Shown here one piece after another: positions 1 through 10,700 of a stretch of DNA of 64,000 nucleotides (positions are counted from its first letter, which is position 1; every line of letters begins with the position of its first letter). The notes below the pieces were generated by a model. That model was not told the origin of the DNA. It did no database searches and saw only the letters and a program-made list of their open reading frames with translations. The DNA comes from Aphrophora alni (taxonomy: Eukaryota; Arthropoda; Insecta; Hemiptera; Aphrophoridae). The stretch is from the NCBI GenBank assembly GCA_963513935.1, contig OY740768.1, positions 62,665,023-62,729,022 of the forward strand, in the 5' to 3' direction. A program made the translations under genes and the position numbers.

Positions 1-2543
1 ATTTTGTAATATTTTATCAAAATATTTTTGTCAAAATATGTAATAATTGATACAAAAACTCTAATAATTTGAGTCTAAATAAAACAATGAAATCTTATTC
101 TCAATTAAACTTTTTCGAATGATTTTGTTGGTAGAAAATAATGTTAGGATAAATTTTGTAATATTTTATCAAAATATTTTTGTCAAAATATGTAATAATT
201 GATACAAATAACTCTAATAATTTGAGTCTAAATAATACAATGAAATCTTATTCTCAATTAAACTTTTTCGAATGATTTTGTTGGTAGAAATGTTAAAATA
301 AATTTTGTAATTATTTATCAAAATATGTAATAATTGATACAAATAACTATAATAATTTGAGTCTAAATAATACAATGAAATCTTATTCTCAATTAAACTT
401 TTTCGAATGATTTTGTTGGTAGAAAATAATGTTAGGATAAATTTTGTAATATTTTATCAAAATATTTTTGTCAAAATATGTAATAATTGATACAAATAAC
501 TCTAATAATTTGAGTCTAAATAATACAATGAAATCTTATTCTCAATTAAACTTTTTCGAATGATTTTGTTGGTAGAAATGTTAGGATAAATTTTGTAATT
601 ATTTATCAAAATATGTAATAATTGATACAAATAACTCTAATAATTTGAGTCTAAATAATACAATGAAATCTTATTCTCAATTAAACTTTTTCGAATGATT
701 TTGTTGGTAGAAAATAATGTTAGGATAAATTTTGTAATATTTTATCAAAATATTTTTGTCAAAATATGTAATAATTGATACAAATAACTCTAATAATTTG
801 AGTCTAAATAATACAATGAAATCTTATTCTCAATTAAACTTTTTCGAATGATTTTGTTGGTAGAAATGTTAAAATAAATTTTGTAATTATTTATCAAAAT
901 ATGTAATAATTGATACAAATAACTATAATAATTTGAGTCTAAATAATACAATGAAATCTTATTCTCAATTAAACTTTTTCGAATGATTTTGTTGGTAGAA
1001 AATAATGTTAGGATAAATTTTGTAATATTTTATCAAAATATTTTTGTCAAAATATGTAATAATTGATACAAATAACTCTAATAATTTGAGTCTAAATAAT
1101 ACAATGAAATCTTATTCTCAATTAAACTTTTTCGAATGATTTTGTTGGTAGAAATGTTAGGATAAATTTTGTAATTATTTATCAAAATATGTAATAATTG
1201 ATACAAATAACTATAATAATTTGAGTCTAAATAATACAATGAAATCTTATTCTCAATTAAACTTTTTCGAATGATTTTGTTGGTAGAAAATAATGTTAGG
1301 ATAAATTTTGTAATATTTTATCAAAATATTTTTGTCAAAATATGTAATAATTGATACAAATAACTCTAATAATTTGAGTCTAAATAATACAATGAAATCT
1401 TATTCTCAATTAAACTTTTTCGAATGATTTTGTTGGTAGAAAAAAATGTTAGGATAAATTTTGTAATATTTTTATCAAAATATTTTTGTCAAAATATGTA
1501 ATAATTGATACAAAAACTCTAATAATTTGAGTCTAAATAAAACAATGAAATCTTATTCTCAATTAAACTTTTTCGAATGATTTTGTTGGTAGAAAAAAAT
1601 GTTAGGATAAATTTTGTAATATTTTATCAAAATATTTTTGTCAAAATATGTAATAATTGATACAAATAACTCTAATAATTTGAGTCTAAAAAAAACAATG
1701 AAATCTTATTCTCAATTAAAATTTTTCGAATGATTTTGTTGGTAGAAATGTTAGGATAAATTTTGTAATGATTTATCAAAATATTTTTGTCCCAAGAAAA
1801 AAAGAAATACGACAAATAAATAAATATCTGAACATTCCGTACCTATTTCTGTTGGCGTTAAAGTCACCGTTGTTAGAAGATCATCACCTGGGACCTCAGA
1901 CGGTTGCAATAATTCTGAAAATATAAAAATGCGTAAATATTATGTAATAATTGATACAAATAACTCTAATAATTTGAGTCTAAATAAAACAATGAAATCT
2001 TATTCTCAATTAAACTTTTTCGAATGATTTTGTTGGTAGAAAAAAATGTTAGGAGAAATTTTGTAATATTTTATCAATATATTTTTGTCAAAATATGTAA
2101 TAATTGATACAAATAACTCTAATAATTTGAGTCTAAATAATACAATGAAATCTTATTCTCAATTAAACTTTTTCGAATGATTTTGTTGGTAGAAAAAAAT
2201 GTTAGGATAAATTTTGTAATATTTTATCAAAATATTTTTGTCAAAATATGTAATAATTGATACAAAAACTCTAATAATTTGAGTCTAAATAAAACAATGA
2301 AATCTTATTCTCAATTAAACTTTTTCGAATGATTTTGTCGGTAGAAAAAAATGTTAGGATAAATTTTGTAATATTTTATCAAAATATTTTTGTCAAAATA
2401 TGTAATAATTGATACAAATAACTCTAATAATTTGAGTCTAAATAAAACAATGAAATCTTATTCTGAATTAAACTTTTTCGAATGATTTTGTTGGTAGAAA
2501 TGTTAGGATAAATTTTGTAATGATTTATCAAAATATTTTTGTC
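1..2543. repeat. AT-rich satellite-like tandem array
   Basis: Head-to-tail units share landmarks such as ATGATTTTGTTGGTAGAAA and TAATTTGAGTCTAAATAA. Unit starts, taken at ATTTTGTAAT, fall at 1, 153, 302, 441, 590, 729, 878, 1017, 1166, 1305, 1458, 1611 and 1760. From 153 to 1305 long (149 bp) and short (139 bp) units alternate strictly, giving a 288-bp dimeric higher-order repeat present four times. After 1305 only long units of 149-153 bp occur. The short unit lacks the TTTTTGTCAAAATA segment. The array is interrupted at about 1775-1935 and ends at about 2540 with a unique cassette that holds a small exon of the minus-strand gene. Near-identity between units points to recent homogenisation. 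The left edge is cut by the window. Confidence 0.97.
1843..1914 (-). CDS. 72-nt phase-1 exon, duplicated distal copy
   Basis: This is a second copy of the exon at 2596-2667, 753 bp further along the gene, with the same TATTTTCAG acceptor and a GTACGG donor. It keeps the same length and phase. The only coding change I see is a conservative Glu to Asp (GAA to GAT) at the tenth whole codon. About 70 bp of intron on the donor side (CCCAAGAAAAAAAGAAATAC onward) and about 20 bp on the acceptor side are duplicated as well, and satellite units fill the space between the copies. Whether both copies are spliced in is not visible. The following exon would lie beyond the left edge. Confidence 0.52.
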
Positions 2544-2595
2544 CCAAGAAAAAAAGAAATACGACAAATAAATAAATTATCTGAACATTCTGTAC

Positions 2596-2667
2596 CTATT
2601 TCTGTTGGCGTTAAAGTCACCGTTGTTAGAAGATCTTCACCTGGGACCTCAGACGGTTGCAATAATT
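2596..2667 (-). CDS. 72-nt phase-1 exon, proximal copy
   Basis: On the minus strand a TATTTTCAG acceptor is followed by 72 nt and a donor G|GTACAG. The first coding exon ends after one base of a codon and this exon supplies the other two (G|AA, Glu). The single open frame then reads LLQPSEVPGEDLLTTVTL and on to TPTEI, and ends after one base. The exon is therefore phase 1-1 and can be repeated without a frame change. The other two frames contain stops. A matching copy lies at 1843-1914. Function unknown; the peptide is Thr/Pro/acidic-rich and probably disordered. Confidence 0.58.
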
Positions 2668-2983
2668 CTGAAAATATAAAAATGTAATTAATAAAAAATC
2701 AAATTCTTATATAAAACTTTTTTTTCAAGTCAAAATAAATCAATGAAATCTTATTTTACGATTCAATTCTTAAATATTTTTTGTGAACAAATTTAGTTTA
2801 ATTTTTTTTATTGATTTGTCCTATTATTTATATCCATGAAATTAAAGTGTGAATTTTGGAACATGTAACGATTATTTTTAATTTCAAGAAAAACAGAAAA
2901 TAAAATAATGAAACTGATAATGACGTATCAATAAAAAGTAAATAAAAAATACCAAACTGGCGGGGAAAAATTATTGTAATTAC

Positions 2984-3270
2984 CTTCAGAGATTTCCAAG
3001 TCCTCCTCGTCGGTGTCCCCAAACACGGATTCCCCCGAATCCAAATCCGAATTCCATCCTTCGTCACTTTCGTTTTCGAGGATGGAGAGCAGCTCTGCGG
3101 CATCTTCCGGAGAATAAAACTTTCGTTTTTTGAGACCCGATCGCCTTGTCTCAGACTCAGCAGACGTTGACGGACGAGAGTCGTCTCTCGTGTCAGCTGC
3201 TGAAGACGTTGAAGGTCGAGGGTCGTCTCTAGTCTCCACAGAACGTTTTCCACCTCTTGTACGAACCATT
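2984..3270 (-). CDS. First coding exon of an unidentified host gene
   Basis: The ATG is at 3267-3269 and the exon runs 95 codons plus one base to a donor AAG|GTAATT at 2983. A clear acceptor (TTTCCAG|A) lies directly before the ATG, so this is the second exon of the transcript. The encoded segment is charged and low-complexity: it starts MVRTRGGKRSV, then has two tandem copies of a TRDDxRPSTS motif (residues about 14-37), a basic stretch (GLKKRKF), an SPEDAAELLSILENES helix-like segment and an acidic D/E/S-rich end. Acidic serine-rich segments of this kind are typical of the N-termini of piggyBac-type transposases and genes derived from them, but no catalytic domain is in the window, so that is only a guess. 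The exon is much richer in G+C than its surroundings. Confidence 0.62.
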
Positions 3271-3474
3271 CTGGAAATGTTTCAAACACATACTATATAT
3301 TATTTTCGGATTTATACAAAAATACTAATCATTCATAAGATAATGAAGAGGAAAAAAAAAAACATTTTTTAAAACTTGGTAATTTTTTTTCCATTTATTA
3401 TTGTGACATCTCTTGTGATATGAATAAAAATGTTTAAAATAATTAAAATGAATTGAGATATATTCAAAACTTAC

Positions 3475-3730
3475 CTTAAGTTGGAAAAAATGCACAAAAA
3501 CGATGAAAAAGTATGAAATTTCAAATGGCTCTGCAACGGCTTCTAGCGGTTATTCTTCACGGCTCTTCGATCTTCACTTGTTGAAGGGTGTCTACTAACT
3601 ACTCACGTAAAAATAAATGCTCTAAGCAACGACTAAACCCCCTCTTTTCCACCGAAAAGTGAATGTAGAAGGTGCGTGTATAGACGTGTGAGTCACTGGG
3701 AAGACCATTGTTTTGCGTGTATAGACGTCT
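3475..3730 (-). other. Possible 5' untranslated exon
   Basis: A strong donor CTTAAG|GTAAGT on the minus strand ends this segment at 3475. It pairs with the acceptor at 3271-3273 next to the start codon to give a roughly 204-bp intron. I see no ATG on the minus strand within the last 120 bases of the segment, as expected of a leader. The upstream limit is set only by the TATA-like box at 3750-3757 and is uncertain. Confidence 0.4.
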
Positions 3731-3733
3731 GAG
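3673..3733. repeat. 20-bp direct repeat in the promoter region
   Basis: TGCGTGTATAGACGTGTGAG (3673-3692) and TGCGTGTATAGACGTCTGAG (3714-3733) differ at one base and are 41 bp apart. Both are more GC-rich than their surroundings and sit at or just downstream of the possible TATA promoter. They could be paired binding sites or a chance local duplication. Confidence 0.55.
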
Positions 3734-3760
3734 CACTGAACGTGTTTTATATTTATAACC
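3714..3760 (-). promoter_or_regulatory. Possible TATA promoter of the minus-strand gene
   Basis: On the minus strand TATAAATA spans 3757-3750. It is followed by TCAGT (3739-3735) and TCAGA (3733-3729), which resemble the arthropod initiator. The second gives a normal TATA-to-start spacing of about 27 bp. The position agrees with the predicted leader exon, but short AT-rich boxes are common by chance here. Confidence 0.3.
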
Positions 3761-4147
3761 CTTGTTTCTACTCGACTGTAACGAAGTAGCCTACTCATAA
3801 ATAAACAATTATTCGATTAAGCAGGTTTTATTTGCTAACGATTTTGTCTATTATACTTAAAACATTATTTTTCCATTCATTAAACTCATACAAATAAATC
3901 ATGGTGAAATACTACTACATCAGAGATAAAGTTATATCAGTTACTGAGGATAGATTTTTTACATATGTTACGCAAATACCAGTAACGTCTTTGACTTTAG
4001 GGTAGTATAAAACTTTTTTTTAAAAATTTCATGTAAATCTGTAACAAATAAAAACGAATGAACAAAGCGGCAATAATTATTGGAAGTGTTGTAAAGTATG
4101 TACTTATTGACTATTTATAACATTATTATAAGTTTGATACATTCCTA
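3761..4147. other. Gene-free AT-rich spacer
   Basis: No open frame, repeat or structured element is apparent between the promoter region and the foldback element. Confidence 0.5.
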
Positions 4148-4151
4148 TATA

Positions 4152-4865
4152 CTGGGTATCCCGGAACTCTTCAAATGTTCCTTAGCTCGAGACAAACATA
4201 TTTCACAATATAAACATGGGTCTCCGGTGACTAGTTTTCCGTCTGTCGGTCTGTATGTTTTTTTTACAAAGGATTTAAAACTCAAGATTTATTTAAGATT
4301 AAAACTAAAAATTTGTTATAAATATGTACCTTAATAGGTAGGATAAGTGTATAAAATTTCGTTATGTAATATTTGCTATCCTAATTTTGTAAATAATTCA
4401 TTAGTAATGAACAGCTGATTCATTTTTAACATGAAGTGGACAGAAAACAAGTGGCTAGATATGTTACAACTTGGTTGTTTATTATTCGATTTTAGTAAAT
4501 AAGTAGTCATTCGATTTGTCTTTAAATTGTGCATCTTTTACCTATCTTTATAATTTTTTATAGCTATAACGGTTTTCGTGGAATTTGACACTAAAACATT
4601 TAAACGGACGCCATTTTGAAATGGATTTAGTTCCAGTAACGAAATTTTATACACTTATCCTACCTATTAAGGTACATATTTATAACAAATTTTTAGTTTT
4701 AATCTTAAATAAATCTTGAGTTACAAAATCCTTTGTAAAAACACATACAGACCGACAGACGGAAAACTAGTCACCGGAGACTCATGTTTATATTGTGAAA
4801 TATGTTTGTCTCGACCTAAGGAACATTTTTTTATGAAATGTTCCAGAGAGTTCCGGGACACCCTG
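4152..4865. mobile_element. Foldback/MITE-like DNA transposon with long terminal inverted repeats
   Basis: The two ends are inverted copies of each other over about 215-220 bp (4152-4365 and 4643-4865). The outer ends are CTGGGTATCCCGGAACTCT and, in reverse complement, CAGGGTGTCCCGGAACTCT. Both are flanked by TATA (4148-4151 and 4866-4869), compatible with a TA or TATA target duplication. The central 277 bp carries no transposase frame. The arms differ by scattered substitutions and small indels, so the insertion is not recent. CAGGGTGTCCCGGAA ends are seen in several arthropod DNA transposon families; the family is not assigned here. Confidence 0.85.
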
Positions 4866-5346
4866 TATATATTATAAAAGAGAAGAATAAACACACAATT
4901 GTTGGTATATAAGATAAAACATTATTCTCGGTCATTTTACATCGGTGATAACTGTAAATGAAACAATTCTTCTATAGTTGAATTATCTTAAGTTATATTT
5001 TCATTTATATTCACATTTTATTTTTAATTTATATAAATGCTACATGATTTTTAAAAAAATCTGTTTAAAAATTGTTATGTGCTTAAAGTGAAATAATAAT
5101 TTGGATCTTCACAGTGAACATTACACAAGGCTGGTTACAAAAATCAATTTGTCAATTGTGTAAAATTACTTCATTTCGATGTCATTGAGAAAAAAAGCAT
5201 TACTGTTAAAAATAAATAGAAAAAATCCAATTTCCCTTTAGGACGAATTGCGTTTTATAGTTCCTTATTGCCAAAAGAGACTACGATATAAATTAAACTG
5301 TATAACCATGAGTTCTACTATTTAAGCTGTTACTTGGCCACTTGAA

Positions 5347-5348
<2 letters not shown>

Positions 5349-5397
<49 letters not shown>
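5349..5397. repeat. (TA)n microsatellite
   Basis: Uninterrupted TA dinucleotides for about 49 bp. Confidence 0.97.
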
Positions 5398-5401
<4 letters not shown>

Positions 5402-8400
5402 ACGTATTATTATAAAATATAAATAACAGATTGCCCATTAATTTCAAAAACGTATGTGGACAATAAACAATCGTAAAATGCAAATATATGTTATATACTA
5501 TTATTTACCTACTTTATAGACGCACCTATATTTCTTAGTATTTTTATATGTAACGGAAAAATAAATAATAATATATATTGTGTAATTTTGATATAACATA
5601 TTCAACTCATGTTTACAATTTAAAAAGAAATGTCTTGGTATATGTTATTATATAATAAGGTTCATTATGATATCAAAATATATGTTATGTGTTCACAATA
5701 TATGTGATGTGAAAATATATATGTAATTACTAATATTAACTTTCATGTTAAGTTAAAATTCGTTATCTGCAAATATAAAATATGAATTTTCGACATAAAT
5801 AAAATAAGTTAAGGTAATATTTAAACTGTGGTATATATGTAGCAATACAATATATAAACCAATAAAATATCTAATAATGATTTATATATTAATATAAATT
5901 TTACTGTGGTGGGGGTAGTAATTAAAAACTGAGTTCCAGTCATCCTAAATCTGTACTTGCACTCTACAATCTACTAACTTTCCTAGATTGTGGAGAGAAA
6001 TTAGTTACTTTGCAACTGCGTAATATTAAAAAAAAAAAGAAAGAAAAAAAGAAAAAGAAAAAAGAATGTTCTCAATATTATTATAAAAACCAATTTCAAC
6101 ATAATTATTGATGACATATATCTTGAGTTTCAAAAAATGAAATGAACAAAACATATTGATCACTACTCATAATTTATAATCCACTAGAAAAAGAATTCAT
6201 TTTAATTGGCGTAGTTCTTAAATAGTGTGTGGCAATACTCATATGTGTTAAGCTGTTATAACACATGGGGTATGCAACTTTGGTTTGATAATTAATTTTG
6301 ATTTTATTTTATTTTTAATTGTTGATTATTTAAAATATATATAATTTTAAGTTTGTTAATGTAACTTTAGCAAATTTTCAGCCTATATATTAGTATGATA
6401 AAGTAGGCTGTCCTAGTCATTCCATTATTTTTAATGAATGAACGATTAAAATATTGTAATTAACAATTATGCAAGGAAATGTTTCAAATTTCAGTTTCGA
6501 ACAATAGTACAAAAATTTTTTTTTGCAAAATAATAAAAATAGAAGATTATTACGTTTTATAATTTCAACTTATTATTGACCAACCACAAATCAAATATTT
6601 GCGCTAAAAAATATATATAATTAAATAAAATCAAAAGAAAATATTATTGTTCTAGTTTTAGTTATAAACCACGTCAAAGAAAATCCACTTTTAAAGTTTT
6701 AGGAATAAACGCATGGTTGGGTGATATACCCAGGAAAAATTCAGTTATTTAATATTAAAATCACTTTTATCGGCAATTGTTCTATTGCAACCAATACACA
6801 CACTACAGAGTTTGTATGATTTAATCATCACAATGGATTTTTTTACCGTACAATAACTACTTAATGTTTCCCAACTTTGAAACTTGTGATAATCATTTTT
6901 TATATATAGTTAAGTTAAAAAACAACAACAAATAAAAACACACAAAAATGGCGCTAATAGCAAAGTAATAAAGTTACATAATATAAGAGTAGTTCACAAT
7001 TCGTCATTGTGTACACAATCATTAAATTTCTTATTCGTAGTGTTTTTAAGTACACTTGGGCTTTCAAAATAAGTTCAAACTTTAAATAGTTGTAGTTTCG
7101 TTTTTGGTTGTTAAGGAATTTATGTACTTTATTTTGTAAAGGAACATAAAAAACCGTAGTCAATTAACGTTTTAACTTACTTTCGAAAAACCCGGTGCAA
7201 TAATTTGATGTAATAGTTTCTGAATGGTGTTAATACTTCCACAATGTTCATGATAGGGATGTAATCTGTAAGTTCTGATAAATAATTTCATATCCCCAAG
7301 TTGGTAATCTTTGAAATTATACTCTTATTTGATATTATTTTCTTAAATTTACTGATTTATAGATATGTATTTGTAAAACATTTAGTCATAAAACAAAGAG
7401 ATAAAATTCCAGCAATAAGTAAACATTTAATGAATTATTGTCCAATTGAATTGTAATCATGGTACGTCGTTAACGATTTTAAAATCGTAAGATTTTTTGT
7501 ATTAATTTATCTTTATATTCGATATTTATTTTTAAAACGTATTATTAGAAGAAATTAACATAAGAAATTTATTGAGATATTTCTTCAAATGCTTAACAGT
7601 TTTGTGTGGCAGCAACTTGAATATATATCTACCTTGTTTTCTTTGGAGGCGACAGTGCTGGAAAGTAGCCAACAGCTACCCTCGTACAAATTCCCTGTTC
7701 CATTTTCAATAGGAACATCGTTTTATTTCACATAGTGATAGATTTATGTCCTTGTTACTGTTTTTTTTTTTTTTTTTTTTAATGTTCCAAAAAGCTAAGA
7801 GAGGAAGGGTTGCGTGAACGTTGTAATTTAATTTCAGTTTCAGAGAAACCTGTGACAAACTTTGTTGCTATCTAAACATATTTAAAATTAATGTCTTTTT
7901 TGTATCAATCATAAGTTTATGTACGAATATAATCACACATTTAATGCACATTCTCTAATTGTTTTTAATATTTTATAATCATTTAAAACGAGATATTTTC
8001 CGTTGTGTTAGTAAGTTAAACGTGGTTTTGAGAATATATTATAAAATGAGTTTACCTGATTGAATATTTAAATAATAACAATAACACTTCTTGAATTGTA
8101 TAGAAATAAAACATAAATATTCATATGTTTTACAGAAATGGGGAAAAAATCTGTACTTTATATTGTCATTGTAGTAATAGTTTAAAAGATATAGCTTTCA
8201 AAACGGATATATTTCTACAATTGTTTTATTTCTAACAAGTAAAGATTTTAAAAATCCATTTTTTTATTTTCACATTGTGGAATAATCCTTATAGAAAAAA
8301 GTACCATTATAAAAGTGTCATGCAATATTCCTTTCAAAATATAAGTCTTTTAATGAGACGAAATTTGAACAATGCATTCAATTATAAAATGTAGTTATAT

Positions 8401-9480
8401 AACACATTTTCTTACAATCGTATACATATACCTTAACACATGTCTTAAATGACCTAATCTCAGCCATTTATATCTAGTGTATGTTCATTAAAATACTTTA
8501 AGACAGTACTAAAACAAACGTGTTTAATCCTTTAGTAATAGTCATTCATTATTGTCAAAATTAACGAAGTAAATATAAATAAAAATAGGGAACTCTATAG
8601 AGAAGTAAAAGCGGGCGATTCGTCAGATAAGATGTGAGTTTCACCATTATTAAAGTTTTGGATATCAACCTTTATTACAAAGTTTAAGAAATTTAACAGA
8701 TTATGCTATGTTGTCTATATTATTCGCTATGTAACAAGCAAAGAAACACAAAAGATGACCATCATTAAAACTATTACGTAACATATATGCAATAATTAAA
8801 ATTTTTAAAAACGACGTGATTATAGAAAGTTTACAATACTGATCTTGATGTTACCCTCTTCTATAACATACTCACCGTAGATACTTTACTTGAAGAAACG
8901 TTATAAAATATTAATCTTACTACAGTTTTCTAAAGTAATATTTCAGGTAGATTCATAACACCGTAAAACATTGTGACAATATTTCCTTTATAGGTTTACA
9001 TGAATTATATTTTAAATAAACCTAGAAATTGCTTAACACAAAACTATCATGAATATAAATACAGTAACGTATCATTACGAAACATATAAATGAACCACAC
9101 TGTTTAGAAAACCCATTAATGTTTCCACTCAGCCAAGTGTAAAATACAAATCAAATTGCTGATTTAGTAACTGTTATCACAACTTTTTCCCGGTTAGAGG
9201 TCTCATCTTTAATAATAGTAAATTTTGTTTATATATTGAAATAAAAATTAAACTTCGAGTAAAAAAAACTGTTTAAAAAACCTCGGTTTCATAATGTGAC
9301 AGAAAATATATATTAATAAATTAACTTTATTAGTTCCTTGTTCTACTTCTGCAAACAAATTTAGTTTTGTAGTGGTTTTTTCGTCTCTTTTTTTGAAGAT
9401 AATCGACCACATTTAATCAAATTGTACTCCACATTTGATATAAAACCAAAGTGCAATAATCATTATGAACAACACCTCCT

Positions 9481-9520
9481 ATTATATGCTCCGTATTTGT
9501 AGAAAATATGGAGCATAATA
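9481..9520. repeat. Imperfect hairpin
   Basis: TATGCTCCGTATTT and, about 6 bp later, AAATATGGAGCATA form inverted arms with one mismatch. A further partial copy (ACTCCATAT) follows. No gene is near, so a transposon-end remnant is as likely as any function. Confidence 0.5.
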
Positions 9521-10451
9521 TACTCCATATATTAAATAATATGTTTTATATTATATAAACATCATTTATCTATTTATCTGATTATGAAAAAAAATTATAA
9601 AAACAACAAAATATAACTAATACACCAGTTTCTGTATATAAGAATGTTTAATCAGCTACAAGAAAATGGGTAATCAATTTGATATATGAATAACGAGATG
9701 AAATATTATATATTTAAATATGAATTTATATATTATTTGAATTTCATTTGACGATTTAATTCTCTAGAAGGGTTTGGGTAAATTTCTTCACTTTCTATCT
9801 ACACGTCTAAAATCGCCATTAATTACATGACATAATTCTTCAATCTTACAATATTTGTTTCAACTAAATTTGAACCTCGTAATTCTTTTACATTTTAGAT
9901 AAATTTGGCTTCACGTGTAATTGCTTCTGCATCAAAAACATAACAGTTTTGTACTTATCTTCCTAATGTATTAATCAATAGGACTAATATGAAACGTGAG
10001 TGTAATAATTTACTAAAATGTAAGAAATACGGGGGTGAGCTGATTGTATATCTCAAGTGGATATCATTCAAATATATTCTTAAATCTACATACAACAGTA
10101 AATGTTACTTTTATATTATTAGAATTAGTTATTGTGATGTACAATTCGTTTAAACGTTTAATTTAAAATAACGAAATCTCATGTTATTAGTTGACCATTA
10201 TTTGTATTTTTTTAAAAATCCTTCCTGGATTTAAAAAATCCGTCTGTATTTAATCTGTATGTATTAACCTATAAATATACAGATATATCTAAAACTGTCA
10301 AGGCCATTCGACCTTGTAAATAGTTTTACAACACATTGCGCATGATTTAAATCAAGTTACAATTTTAAATGGTGAAATAACCTTTACTTATTAGGGTCGT
10401 TTAAATAACCAAAAGTTTTTCCTAATAATATATAGGTATGTAAAACTTAAC

Positions 10452-10700
10452 TATTATTATTTATTTATTAACGTTTCTTCCCGCGATACTGAAGATGTAC
10501 AATGTGACAAGCAATCTGGTCTTTTACGACCAACATATTATCTTCTACATTGTTGGCATAATTTATATTTCGTCTAATTTTGCGCGACGGATCGTCACAT
10601 CCTTCCATAGATCTTTTGTAAGATTACTGTCTCCGTTAGATATTATGAGAAGTCCATAGTATTTGCATCTGAGATAAAGAGGGTCATGATACAGTCCCAA
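10452..10700 (-). mobile_element. Probable 3' end relic of a LINE-like retroelement
   Basis: On the minus strand this GC-raised segment has broken coding frames and runs through CGCGGGAAGAAACGTT into a simple AATAAATAAATAA tail, the usual look of a degraded non-LTR 3' end. No family motif survives, so the call rests on composition and the tail. Confidence 0.3.

Larger units (their letters stand above)
4870..10440. other. Gene-free AT-rich region
   Basis: No convincing gene. The stretch holds the (TA)n tract at 5349-5397, a purine run near 6030, a 20-T run at 7761-7780 and an imperfect hairpin near 9.5 kb. A small GC-raised patch at about 7640-7720 has short open frames on the minus strand, one of which runs into an AAG|GTAGAT donor-like site. 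It is too short to call. Confidence 0.6.

Noticed and set aside
1..2543. CRISPR-like periodicity
   Set aside because: Units are nearly identical along their whole length, with no unique spacers, in an animal genome; this is a satellite.
3130..3372. 80-codon plus-strand frame over exon 1
   Set aside because: Antisense shadow of the better supported minus-strand exon with matching splice phases.
7630..7730. Minus-strand exon ending in AAG|GTAGAT
   Set aside because: Two competing short frames and no acceptor upstream; too weak to annotate.
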